64,000 nt of DNA, taken from contig JAJZCW010000004.1 of the NCBI GenBank assembly GCA_021828865.1, forward strand, positions 1-64,000, written 5' to 3'. Positions 8,586 through 16,723 of this stretch are shown here, one piece after another; position 1 is the stretch's first letter, and the number at the start of each line of letters is the position of its first letter. The notes beneath the pieces are model-generated. The model was not told the origin of the DNA and did not search any database. It saw only the letters and a list, made by a program, of their open reading frames with translations. Source of the stretch: Bacillota bacterium (GTDB taxonomy: Bacteria; Bacillota; Bacilli; Alicyclobacillales; SLC66). Both the position numbers and the translations under genes were made by a program.

Positions 8586-8629
8586 TAAACCATAACCTCC
8601 AATTATCGTTCGTCTTTCGAAAGCATAGC

Positions 8630-8696
8630 GGGAGGTTGGAACATAGCAAGTGAAAAGCCACCTGCCTCCATAAAAGCATGGGTTCCAGACCCTCCC
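8630..8696 (-). repeat. Long imperfect inverted repeat between the aldehyde dehydrogenase gene and the 99-aa gene
   Basis: GGGAGG-T-TGGAAC (8630-8642) pairs with GTTCCA-GAC-CCTCCC (8682-8696), 12 base pairs with a small internal loop around an apex of about 39 bases. No T run follows on either strand, so it is not a standard terminator. It could be a 3' stabilising hairpin or a small structured RNA. Confidence 0.45.
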
Positions 8697-8702
8697 TTCA
8701 TA

Positions 8703-10142
8703 CTATTTTTCCAGCTTGAAACAAACCACCTTCGGTTCGGTCATTTCCTGAAGTGCAAACTTGACTCCTTCTCTACCAAGTCCAGAACCCTTGACACCTC
8801 CAAATGGCATTGCATCTAATCGGTAATCACTACTATCATTGACATTGACCCCACCTACATGAAGTTGGTGTATGGCCTTGAAAGCAGAATCTAGGTCTTT
8901 TGTAAAAATGCCGGCCTGGAGTCCATAATTGACACTGTTCGCCAGTTGAATGGCCTCTTGTAGATCTTCAACCGGAAAAATTGAAACGACAGGACCAAAC
9001 ACTTCTTCCTTGGCAACTCTTACATCTGGCGGTACATTTGTGAGAATGGTTGGAAGATAATAATTTCCTTCACGCCTTCCGCCTACTTCTATGTGCGCAC
9101 CTTGCTCTACGGCTTCCGTCACCCACTCTTCAATCCTCTTAGCTTCCTTTTCCGTGATGAGTGGTCCTATACCCGTTTCCTCTGATAATTTATCGCCAAT
9201 TAGGACCTGCTTCGTCTTCTCCACCATTCGCCCCAAAAATGCATCATACACAGACTTTTGAACAAATACTCGTTGCACCCCCAGACAATTTTGACCAGCT
9301 GCCCAAAAAGCGCCAGAAACAGTAGCCCTCACCGCTTCCTCCAGGTTCGCGTCATCCATAATGATCACAGGAGAGTTTGAGCCCAATTCCATTCCCAACT
9401 TCTTCAAACCTGCGATTTTTGCAATATGCGCGCCTGCATCTAATCCACCTGTAAAACTCACCATTCGCACTGCAGGATGCCTAACCAACGTGTCCCCAAT
9501 TACTGACCCTCGCCCGGTAATTACCGTAAGCACCTTAGAAGGTAAGCCAGCCGCTTCAAAAGCCTCTGCCAATTTTAATGCACTCAGCGGCGTCATTGTT
9601 GCCGGTTTAACAATGATGGCATTACCGCCAGCAATGGCTGGTCCTACTTTGTGAGCAACCAAATTCAAAGGATCATTAAAAGGTGTAATGGCAGCAATTA
9701 AACCTATTGGAAAACGATAGTAATAGCCAACGCGATCTTCTCCACCTGTTGCCTGATCAAAGTTTATAGTCTCTCCCTGAACTCTTCTCGCCTCTTCCGC
9801 GCTCAATCGTAATGTCTCCACAGCGCGTGCCACTTCCTTGCGAGCTTCACGGATCGTTTTGCTTGCCTCGCGTGCGATGATCACTGCGTAATCCTCAGTG
9901 CGATTTTCAATATAACTCGCAGCAAGCTGTAAAACGCTCATTCGCTCCTTGATCGTCATGGTGGCGGCCACATCGACTCCCTCGACAGCCTTATCGATCG
10001 CACGAAGCAGATCTTCCACTGTTGCATCAGGAACTGTGTCGACTAAACTGTTGTCTTGAGGATCGCGAACCTCGATGATAGCTTGGCTATACACCCACTC
10101 GCCGCCAATATACATGGGTGATCCCTTTTCTAATAACTTCAT
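8703..10142 (-). CDS. NAD(P)-dependent aldehyde dehydrogenase
   Basis: 479 aa, the usual length for the ALDH superfamily. Seen in order: PFNDPLNLVAHKVGPAIAGGNA near residue 155 (cofactor fold), VSFTGG near 228, the general base Glu in LGMELGSNSP near 250, the catalytic Cys in GQNCLGVQR near 284, and EEVFGPVVSIF near 380. AAGGAGG precedes the ATG at 10142. It lies 36 bases downstream of homoserine dehydrogenase, so the two are probably one transcript. A substrate such as aspartate semialdehyde or another short acidic aldehyde would fit that partner. The family also contains lactaldehyde and sulfolactaldehyde dehydrogenases, so the substrate is unproven. Confidence 0.88.
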   Translation of the reverse strand: MKLLEKGSPMYIGGEWVYSQAIIEVRDPQDNSLVDTVPDATVEDLLRAIDKAVEGVDVAATMTIKERMSVLQLAASYIENRTEDYAVIIAREASKTIREARKEVARAVETLRLSAEEARRVQGETINFDQATGGEDRVGYYYRFPIGLIAAITPFNDPLNLVAHKVGPAIAGGNAIIVKPATMTPLSALKLAEAFEAAGLPSKVLTVITGRGSVIGDTLVRHPAVRMVSFTGGLDAGAHIAKIAGLKKLGMELGSNSPVIIMDDANLEEAVRATVSGAFWAAGQNCLGVQRVFVQKSVYDAFLGRMVEKTKQVLIGDKLSEETGIGPLITEKEAKRIEEWVTEAVEQGAHIEVGGRREGNYYLPTILTNVPPDVRVAKEEVFGPVVSIFPVEDLQEAIQLANSVNYGLQAGIFTKDLDSAFKAIHQLHVGGVNVNDSSDYRLDAMPFGGVKGSGLGREGVKFALQEMTEPKVVCFKLEK

Positions 10143-10178
10143 CTTAAGACCTCCTTACAAATTAAATACCCAGAAAAG

Positions 10179-11243
10179 TTACGCGCCTAAAATAACCTGT
10201 GACTCCTTGCACCGCCGAATCAGATTGATGATGTCAATCAATAGGGCAAACCCCGTTTCCACTTTACCTGCTCCAGCCCCCACCAGAGTAACAGGACCAC
10301 TAAGATCACAATCATACGTGATAGCATTCTCGACTCCTTGAACGCTGGCCAAGGGGTGATCAAGATCCAACGTCTCTGGCTGAACTGAAGCTTGAATACC
10401 ATGTTGCGTTCTCACTACTTTAGCGATCAATTTCCATCGTTTCCTCTGTTTCTTCGCAGATAAAATATCATCATTTGTAAGATTTTGAATACCATGGCGG
10501 ACAACTTCCTCAGGCTTTAGTGGAACCCCCATAATCACTTTGGCTAAAATAATAATCTTGTACATGGCATCATAACCTTCGACGTCACTTGTAGGATCAG
10601 CTTCAGCAAACCCATTCTGTTGCGCTTGTTTCAACGCAGCATCGTAAGTCAAACCCTCTTCCATTTTGGTGAGTATATAGTTAGTGGTTCCATTCAAAAT
10701 ACCTTGAATACTAAGAATTCTATTACCAGCCAATGATACTAGCGGCATTCTTAGAGATGGGGTTCCACTCATCACGGTTCCTTCAAAACCCCACTGAACA
10801 CCGTTTTTCTCTGCCAAACTTGACAATTCATCATAAGCTAAAGCAATAGGTCCTTTGTTCGTTGTCACGACATTCTTACGATTAATAAAAGCCTCACGAC
10901 AGTGATCTATAGCCGGTTGCCCCGTGTGAACATTGGTGAAAGTAACTTCTATAACCGTATCCGCATTAGATTGACGAATGGTTTGAAGGCTATCCCACCC
11001 TCGTCTAAGTTCTGGCGAATCTGGATACTTATTCAGATTTCCAGCCTCACGCACTACGGCTAAGACTCGCTCCAAATCTAGGCCGTCTGAATGATACAGT
11101 GAGCCCTTTTGCGCATCACTAATCGCAACTACCTGAATATCTTCATTCAGGATTTCCCTCAATTCGTCTTTCTTGTTCAGTAAAATCTCTGCCAGGCCTT
11201 GCCCAACCGTTCCGAATCCTACAAACGCTAACTTATGTGACAT
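10179..11243 (-). CDS. hom: Homoserine dehydrogenase, short form without ACT domain
   Basis: 354 aa. The N-terminal Rossmann motif is GFGTVGQGLAEIL near residue 8. The catalytic domain contains NVVTTNKGPIA near 124, GTVMSGTPSLR near 155, the family signature region GILNGTTNYILTKMEEG near 181 and ADPTSDVEGYDA near 213. It lacks the C-terminal ACT regulatory domain found in about 430-aa biosynthetic enzymes, so threonine feedback inhibition is not expected. The partner aldehyde dehydrogenase and the surrounding amino-acid catabolic genes suggest that it may work in the direction homoserine to aspartate semialdehyde. No thrB or thrC is adjacent. Confidence 0.9.
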   Translation of the reverse strand: MSHKLAFVGFGTVGQGLAEILLNKKDELREILNEDIQVVAISDAQKGSLYHSDGLDLERVLAVVREAGNLNKYPDSPELRRGWDSLQTIRQSNADTVIEVTFTNVHTGQPAIDHCREAFINRKNVVTTNKGPIALAYDELSSLAEKNGVQWGFEGTVMSGTPSLRMPLVSLAGNRILSIQGILNGTTNYILTKMEEGLTYDAALKQAQQNGFAEADPTSDVEGYDAMYKIIILAKVIMGVPLKPEEVVRHGIQNLTNDDILSAKKQRKRWKLIAKVVRTQHGIQASVQPETLDLDHPLASVQGVENAITYDCDLSGPVTLVGAGAGKVETGFALLIDIINLIRRCKESQVILGA

Positions 11244-11293
11244 ATCCTCGCCCCCTCATTCTGTACAATGCCTAATAAATTGCTCATCTAATC

Positions 11294-12508
11294 CTAATTA
11301 CTAGCATCAAGACAAGATTCCAGATGCTCAAAAGCTTGATCTAAGTCATCAATTAAATCAGCAGTGTCTTCTATTCCAACTGAAATTCGAATTAACCCAT
11401 CGGCAATACCTAAAGCCTGCCGTTCTTCTTCAGTACACTCCACATGGCTAGTTGTTCTAGCAGGTCCATAAGTTGTTTCAACAGATCCCAGGTTTGCTGC
11501 CATATTTGCATACTTAAGTTTTGGAAGGAGTATTCCAGCTGAATTTAGACCACCAAATATTGAAAAACTCAGCATAGCGCCAAACCCATGCATTTGTTTT
11601 GTAGCAATAGAATGTCCAGGATGAGTTTCAAGACCCGGGTAATTTACTGCATCGACTAATTTTTTTGACTGTAGATATTTAGCAATAGAAAGTGCACTTT
11701 CTTGTTGTTGACTAATTCGGAGTTTGAGAGTTTTTATTCCCCGAATTATTAAGTACGCTGACCAAGGATCCAATACTGCACCATTGATTTCTCGGTAGTG
11801 ATATATTTTTTGAATCAAATCTTTTGGACCACACACAATTCCCCCCATGGCATCTGCATGTCCTCCAAGAAACTTAGTCGCACTGTGCACGACCAGATCA
11901 GCACCAAGCTTGATTGGATTTTGATTAATTGGGGTTGCAAACGTATTATCAACTACAACAATACTTCCGTATTTTTTTGCAATTAAAGCAAATTTGTTTA
12001 TATCAATAATTTTACAAGTCGGATTTGTAGGCGTTTCCAAATAAAGCACATTACAGCCTTTAGTAATTTCATTAATAATTTCTTCATCGTCAGTGGTATT
12101 ACACAGAACAGATTCAACACCAATTTGTGGTAAAAACTCAGTAAATATCTTATTTGTACCACCATAAGTATCTTTCACCGAAACAACGCGATCCCCAGGT
12201 CGCAATAAGGTATATAAAGTGCCACTTATTGCCGCCATACCAGTTGAAAAGCTAACTGCGGATTCTGACCCTTCAAGAATGCTAACTTTTTTTTCTAAAG
12301 CTTCCGACGTTGGGTTTGAGTTCCTTGAATAAATATAGCCTGGCTGTCGTCCCATTGCGACTTCATACCATTTACTAACATCCTCATGCTCATAAGTAAC
12401 ACTAACAACAACAGGAATTTGTGTAGCCCCGTATGCTCTAAATTCTCTTTCTCCAGCCCAAACAGATTTTGTTCCCATTCGAATTTCATCAGAATTTGTA
12501 TTTTCCAA
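11294..12508 (-). CDS. Cys/Met-metabolism PLP enzyme, methionine gamma-lyase-like
   Basis: 404 aa, starting at a TTG at 12508 that follows GGAGG by 7 bases. An internal ATG ten codons later lacks a site. It is a fold-type I PLP enzyme of the trans-sulfuration family: YSRNSNPTSEALEKKV near residue 60, ETPTNPTCKIID near 158, VVDNTFATP near 185, and the PLP lysine in SATKFLGGHADAMGG near 210. The GGHAD form with a nearby VCGP is common in methionine gamma-lyases and cystathionine gamma-lyases. I cannot separate these by eye. It is divergent from an amino-acid permease with shared operator repeats, which supports a catabolic role such as deamination of methionine, homoserine or a related amino acid. 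Confidence 0.85.
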   Translation of the reverse strand: MENTNSDEIRMGTKSVWAGEREFRAYGATQIPVVVSVTYEHEDVSKWYEVAMGRQPGYIYSRNSNPTSEALEKKVSILEGSESAVSFSTGMAAISGTLYTLLRPGDRVVSVKDTYGGTNKIFTEFLPQIGVESVLCNTTDDEEIINEITKGCNVLYLETPTNPTCKIIDINKFALIAKKYGSIVVVDNTFATPINQNPIKLGADLVVHSATKFLGGHADAMGGIVCGPKDLIQKIYHYREINGAVLDPWSAYLIIRGIKTLKLRISQQQESALSIAKYLQSKKLVDAVNYPGLETHPGHSIATKQMHGFGAMLSFSIFGGLNSAGILLPKLKYANMAANLGSVETTYGPARTTSHVECTEEERQALGIADGLIRISVGIEDTADLIDDLDQAFEHLESCLDASN

Positions 12509-12586
12509 AATGATTCCTCCATCATCCTTTATTTTTCAGTAAATTCAGGTCTCATTATCTAAATCAAAATCCAACGCTATAAATAT

Positions 12587-12617
12587 ATTGTATATTGTAT
12601 ACTTTTAAATTTGTCAA
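12587..12617 (-). promoter_or_regulatory. Promoter and heptamer operator of the gamma-lyase-like gene
   Basis: On the minus strand TTGACA (12617-12612), 17 bases, TATACA (12594-12589). Two perfect tandem copies of the heptamer ATTGTAT (12587-12600, reverse complement ATACAAT) cover the -10 region. The same heptamer is arrayed at the divergent permease promoter, so one regulator probably controls both. The GntR protein at 14577-15260 is the best candidate. The rest of the 364-base intergenic region (12509-12872) is AT-rich with nothing else recognised. Confidence 0.65.
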
Positions 12618-12814
12618 TTTAATATCGATTTTTTTTACAATCACTTGATTTATCGAGGTAATAACAAGAATATTCAAATAGTTTTAGGTCTATTTTTCAA
12701 TATATATAGTGGGAAAAATCAAAAATAACACTACATAGATGGTAATTATCACATTCTATTTTTATGAGGTAACCTTCAATTGAATGTCCCATTATAATAA
12801 AAACCTCAATCTAA

Positions 12815-12843
12815 TTGACAATATACAATATACAATATACAAT
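12815..12843 (+). promoter_or_regulatory. Promoter of the amino-acid permease gene with heptamer operator array
   Basis: TTGACA (12815-12820), 17 bases, TACAAT (12838-12843). The whole promoter consists of tandem heptamers: TGACAAT, then three perfect ATACAAT copies (12823-12829, 12830-12836, 12837-12843). Spacing is exactly 7 bases. Binding of a regulator to this array would block polymerase directly. The ATG of the permease lies 30 bases downstream of the -10 box. Confidence 0.75.
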
Positions 12844-12872
12844 ACCGGAAAAGTATAAAAGGAGGAATTTTA

Positions 12873-14366
12873 ATGGAATCATTGAAAACGGATACAATCA
12901 ATAATCCAGATGTTGTATCCCAAGATTCATCTTCTGGATTGAAACGAAAATTAAAAACCAGGCATTTGTCGATGATTGCAATCGGCGGTACTATTGGTAC
13001 AGGATTATTTTTGGGAAGTGGTGGCGCCATTAGTCAATCTGGGCCAGGAGGTGCACTTTTATCCTATATTATTATAGGAATAATGGTGTATTTCGTTGTT
13101 TCAAGCTTGGGTGAAATGGCCACTATTTTGCCCATAGCTGGTTCATTCGAGGCATACGCGTCTAGATTTGTGGACCCTGCTTTAGGTTTTGCTTTGGGTT
13201 GGAATTATTGGTTTTTATGGGCGAGCGCGATACCTGCTGAACTCTCAGCCGGAGCCCTGATCATGCAGTATTGGTTTCCACATATTCCAGCTGTTGTATG
13301 GAGTGCGTTATTTATGGCTTTGATCTTAGCGCTCAATATTTTCTCAGTTAGAGGATATGGAGAAGGTGAATATTGGTTCTCAATGGTAAAAGTTGCTTCT
13401 GTTATTCTCTTTATACTTATCGGTCTAGCTATGATTGTGGGGATATTTGGAGGTCATGCCATTGGCTTTAGTAATTTTCTATTAGGAGGTTCCCCTTTCC
13501 ATGGTGGATTTAACGCAATGGCTGGCGTATTACTTATTGCTGGATTTGCGTTTTCAGGTGCAGAATTAGTGGGCCTCACTGCAGGGGAAAGCGATAATCC
13601 CAGAATAAGCGTACCAAAAGCGATAAGACAAGTTTTTTGGAGAATTTTAATTTTCTATGTTTTGGCAATTATCGTAATTGGTTTTATCTTACCTTATACT
13701 GACCCGCGGCTATTAGATTCTGGACTTAATGATATTGCTGTGAGCCCATTTACTTTAGTATTTAAACGAGCAGGGCTGGCGTTTGCAGCTTCATTAATGA
13801 ATGCAGTAATATTAACTGCCGTGTTGTCTGCTGGAAACAGTGCAATGTATGCATCATCAAGAATGTTATGGGCACTCGGAAAATCAGGAAAAGCACCGAA
13901 AATTTTTAACAAAGTAAATCATCGCGGAGTTCCACTAAACACGATTTATTTAACTACATTAATTGGCTTCTCCGCATTTTTATCCTCTTTTTTTGGAAAT
14001 GGCGTGATTTACAATTGGCTCTTAAATATTGGCGGTTTAAGTGGATTTATTGCTTGGTTGGGAATTTCATTTTCACATTATCGCTTTCGTAAAGCGTATA
14101 TCCGTCAGGGCAGAGATCTTAATGAACTACCTTACAAAGCTAAGTTCTATCCTTTTGGACCTGTGTTTTCAATTATTGTAGGGTTAATAATCGTTTTTGG
14201 ACAAGATTATAGTGCCTTTTCAGGATCTTCCGTAAATTGGGCTAGCCTATTGACGACGTATATTGGCTTACCCGTATTCTTTATTCTTTGGTTTGGTTAT
14301 AAGTACTTCAAAAAGACCAAAGTAGTTCCGTTACTAGAATGCGATTTTGAACATCAAGAGGATTAA
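12873..14366 (+). CDS. Amino acid permease, APC superfamily
   Basis: 497 aa with a soluble N-terminal tail of about 28 residues and about 12 transmembrane helices. Family markers are RHLSMIAIGGTIGTGLFLGSG near residue 32 (substrate-binding unwound helix 1), GEMATILPIAGSFEAYASRF near 75, GFAFSGAELVGLTAGES near 230 and NHRGVPLNTIYLTT near 348. This pattern belongs to the amino acid transporter (AAT/LysP-like) branch of APC proton symporters. AAAGGAGG precedes the ATG. It shares heptamer operators with the divergent gamma-lyase-like gene, so the transported amino acid is probably that enzyme's substrate. A terminator follows at 14474-14513. Confidence 0.92.
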   Translation: MESLKTDTINNPDVVSQDSSSGLKRKLKTRHLSMIAIGGTIGTGLFLGSGGAISQSGPGGALLSYIIIGIMVYFVVSSLGEMATILPIAGSFEAYASRFVDPALGFALGWNYWFLWASAIPAELSAGALIMQYWFPHIPAVVWSALFMALILALNIFSVRGYGEGEYWFSMVKVASVILFILIGLAMIVGIFGGHAIGFSNFLLGGSPFHGGFNAMAGVLLIAGFAFSGAELVGLTAGESDNPRISVPKAIRQVFWRILIFYVLAIIVIGFILPYTDPRLLDSGLNDIAVSPFTLVFKRAGLAFAASLMNAVILTAVLSAGNSAMYASSRMLWALGKSGKAPKIFNKVNHRGVPLNTIYLTTLIGFSAFLSSFFGNGVIYNWLLNIGGLSGFIAWLGISFSHYRFRKAYIRQGRDLNELPYKAKFYPFGPVFSIIVGLIIVFGQDYSAFSGSSVNWASLLTTYIGLPVFFILWFGYKYFKKTKVVPLLECDFEHQED

Positions 14367-14473
14367 TTTTTTAGAATAAAAAATATCAATTATCTTAGCA
14401 ATCGACATTCAATGTGAGGTATCGGCTGCTAAGCAAAAAAATTTGATAAGACTTACAATTCTCTCAAAGTCAT

Positions 14474-14513
14474 GAGGATAGTCAATTAAGTGGCTATCCT
14501 CTTATCTATTTTT
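14474..14513 (+). terminator. Intrinsic terminator after the permease gene
   Basis: GAGGATAG (14474-14481) pairs with CTATCCTC (14494-14501) around a 12-base loop, followed by TTATCTATTTTT. Confidence 0.7.
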
Positions 14514-14576
14514 GATCGTACCCCTTATAAGATGCGAAAGCATGAACTGAGAGAAGATAAGTCTAAGTGGTAGTTC

Positions 14577-15260
14577 TTAAATCATTTCTAAGTATGTAAT
14601 TTTCCAATGCGCATCTTTAATGAATCGCTCTATTTCTTCTCGATTTTTCGATTTGAAATAACTTAATATTCTTTTATGTTCCTGATTTGATTGTGAAAAA
14701 ACATTAAATAGAACATCTTTATTGCTGCTTAAGTAAGTCATTCTTATAATTCCATTTTGCATAGATGTTATAAGATCTATCAACTTTTGATTTCCGCATT
14801 TCTGAATGTATACATTATGAAACTGGTATTGGTTAACCTGGTATTCATGATAGTCTTGATTTTGAATAGCTTGATCAACTATATCTATATAATATTCCAT
14901 TTTTTTAAAGTCTTGCTCTGTTAGCAAATCAATTGCTAAAGAAGCTGCAAGTGCATCTAAAACACCAATTATTTGATAAACCTCTAATTTGCTATTGACA
15001 TCTATTTGTTTTACTAAAAATCCACGACGAGGAATGTTTTCGACGATATCTTCAGATGATAACTGTATCAACGCCTCTCGAACTGGTGTTCTGCTTATTT
15101 TTAACGCTTCGCAAATTTCGATTTCACTTATTTTTTGACCTGGAGATAATACACCATCTTGTATATTAGATACAATATAATCATACACATGTTCCTTTAG
15201 TGATTTATATGTGTTGTTTATTTTAAACGCATCTCCTCTAGAAATAATTTCAATCGCCAT
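14577..15260 (-). CDS. GntR-family transcriptional regulator with FCD domain
   Basis: 227 aa. The winged helix-turn-helix occupies residues about 18-85 (VLSPGQKISEIEICEALKIS, then RTPVREALIQLSSEDIV). The helical FCD ligand domain follows (about 95-220) with metal-ligand candidates His150 in YQFHNVY and His195 in NQEHKRIL. It is convergent with the permease gene, and the heptamer arrays at the permease and gamma-lyase promoters are its likely targets. Its own upstream region holds a single ATACAAT-like copy near 15266-15275, compatible with autoregulation. The ligand is unknown. Confidence 0.85.
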   Translation of the reverse strand: MAIEIISRGDAFKINNTYKSLKEHVYDYIVSNIQDGVLSPGQKISEIEICEALKISRTPVREALIQLSSEDIVENIPRRGFLVKQIDVNSKLEVYQIIGVLDALAASLAIDLLTEQDFKKMEYYIDIVDQAIQNQDYHEYQVNQYQFHNVYIQKCGNQKLIDLITSMQNGIIRMTYLSSNKDVLFNVFSQSNQEHKRILSYFKSKNREEIERFIKDAHWKITYLEMI

Positions 15261-15706
15261 GTTCGTTATTGTATTCAGAGAGAAAAAAAATATACAAAAT
15301 CAAGTAACATAATTATAAATATTTGATAATATAATAAATATAAAAAAAATTCCTTGGATAGCGATATATAATCTGAACTAATATTCACGGAATTTATTTG
15401 GAATGATATACATCTATTATAACAATTGACCTACTGAAATAACAAACCTTATATTTCAATATCAAACACGTTTAATTAAATTGGTATCACTATCCCAAAC
15501 TGCGAACTTGCATGGCAACACTTTCTGGATTACTCGAAGGTATAAATCGTTGGATGTATAATGCATAAAAGGACTTCCCTCCCCCAGAGATTTTTGATTA
15601 GGCACTTAAATCTTCTCGAAGTTTGGGTGAAGTCCTTTTTTTAGTTCAAAAATCCCTTGCCCTGACAGCAATCAACAATCCGCAAAAAAATCTTAATTGG
15701 AAAACA
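15261..15706. other. Gene-free stretch of about 450 bases between the GntR gene and ansA
   Basis: 15261-15480 is extremely AT-rich and should contain the GntR promoter; I cannot pick one box pair with confidence. 15567-15642 holds a structured inverted repeat, described separately. No ORF with a ribosome binding site is seen. Confidence 0.5.
15567..15642. terminator. Structured inverted repeat, probable terminator region
   Basis: AAAAGGACTTC (15567-15577) pairs with GAAGTCC plus a run of seven T (15629-15642). Inside are shorter pairings (CCCA with TGGG, and AGATTT with AAATCT around 15589-15613). The T run favours termination of plus-strand transcription. On the minus strand, TTTT also follows the stem, so it may end the aspA-ansA transcript too. 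The complex interior is unusual for a simple terminator, and a small RNA ending here is possible. Confidence 0.5.
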
Positions 15707-16723
15707 CTACAGATAGCTCGTTGATTCCATAAACCTAGAAACGATACCTGCGATCGAAGTTCCAGACGAAAGTAAAACTATCAATTTGATTCTGGCCTTT
15801 TGGCTATTCAGTTCATTGCAAAAAATAACCCCAATCTCCCGTAAGTGTTTGCCTCCTCCTTCATATCCATAAATATCTTGCACTTGCCCATTAAAGCATC
15901 TAGATACCATGACAACCGGTGTATTGCGTTTAATCAAAGCGCTAAGAATTGGTACGATTGAAGGAGGAACATTCCCAGCACCAAACGCTTCCAGCACTAC
16001 TCCATCAAAGTGTGCGTACAAAAGAAACTGCAACCATTTTGGATTCATACCTGTAACGACCTTCAATATAGGAATCTCTATTTCATTCAGTTTCTGCGAA
16101 AGCATTGGTAGTACTGAGAACACTTGCCCGCGATTCGCAGGTTGATTAAATGTTACTTGCTTTTTGGTGACGAACCCTATTGGTCCATGCTCCGGAGATT
16201 GAAAAGCGGCAATATTGCTAGTGTGTGTTTTTGTCACTTCTCGTGCAGCGTGAATTTCGTCATTGAATACCACCATTGTTCCTCGCCCACGCGAGATTTC
16301 AGCACCCGCCACACGAATTGACTGAAGCAAATTAAGTGGACCATCTGCGCCAAGCTCGTTACTGGAACGCATGGCACCGGTAACGACGACAGGTTTATCA
16401 CCAGGGACAGTCAAATCAAGGAAATACGCTGTCTCTTCTAACGTATCAGTACCATGAGTCACGACGACGCCGGCGATGTCGTCACGATCCAATACTTTCT
16501 GCACAACTTCAGATAATTCAAGCATCATCTCCAGCGTCATATGTGGACTCGGGATATGAAACAAATCCATCATTTCGCAAGACACGTGCTCTTGCAAAAT
16601 GGATTGCACCGAATGAAGTGGCTGATCTTCACTAGACTGAACAGACCCTGTGGCGCGATCCAGTCTCATGGCGATCGTTCCACCAGTATTAATAATAACG
16701 ACCTTTTTCGCAATATCTCTCAT
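15707..16723 (-). CDS. ansA: L-asparaginase
   Basis: 338 aa, type of bacterial L-asparaginases. The first catalytic threonine is in IINTGGTIAM near residue 13. The second motif, VVTHGTDTLEETAYF near 88, carries the Thr-Asp pair, and the conserved Lys region is near RSSNELGADGPLN (about 120). There is no signal peptide, so it is cytoplasmic. It hydrolyses asparagine to aspartate and ammonia. The start ATG overlaps the aspartase stop (ATGA at 16720-16723), so aspA-ansA is a coupled operon that converts asparagine to fumarate. Confidence 0.93.
   Translation of the reverse strand: MRDIAKKVVIINTGGTIAMRLDRATGSVQSSEDQPLHSVQSILQEHVSCEMMDLFHIPSPHMTLEMMLELSEVVQKVLDRDDIAGVVVTHGTDTLEETAYFLDLTVPGDKPVVVTGAMRSSNELGADGPLNLLQSIRVAGAEISRGRGTMVVFNDEIHAAREVTKTHTSNIAAFQSPEHGPIGFVTKKQVTFNQPANRGQVFSVLPMLSQKLNEIEIPILKVVTGMNPKWLQFLLYAHFDGVVLEAFGAGNVPPSIVPILSALIKRNTPVVMVSRCFNGQVQDIYGYEGGGKHLREIGVIFCNELNSQKARIKLIVLLSSGTSIAGIVSRFMESTSYL

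Noticed and set aside
12815-12846. Tandem 7-bp repeats as a CRISPR array or microsatellite
   Set aside because: Repeats are only 7 bases with no spacers, they coincide with a near-consensus promoter, and they recur at the divergent promoter, so an operator array explains them better.
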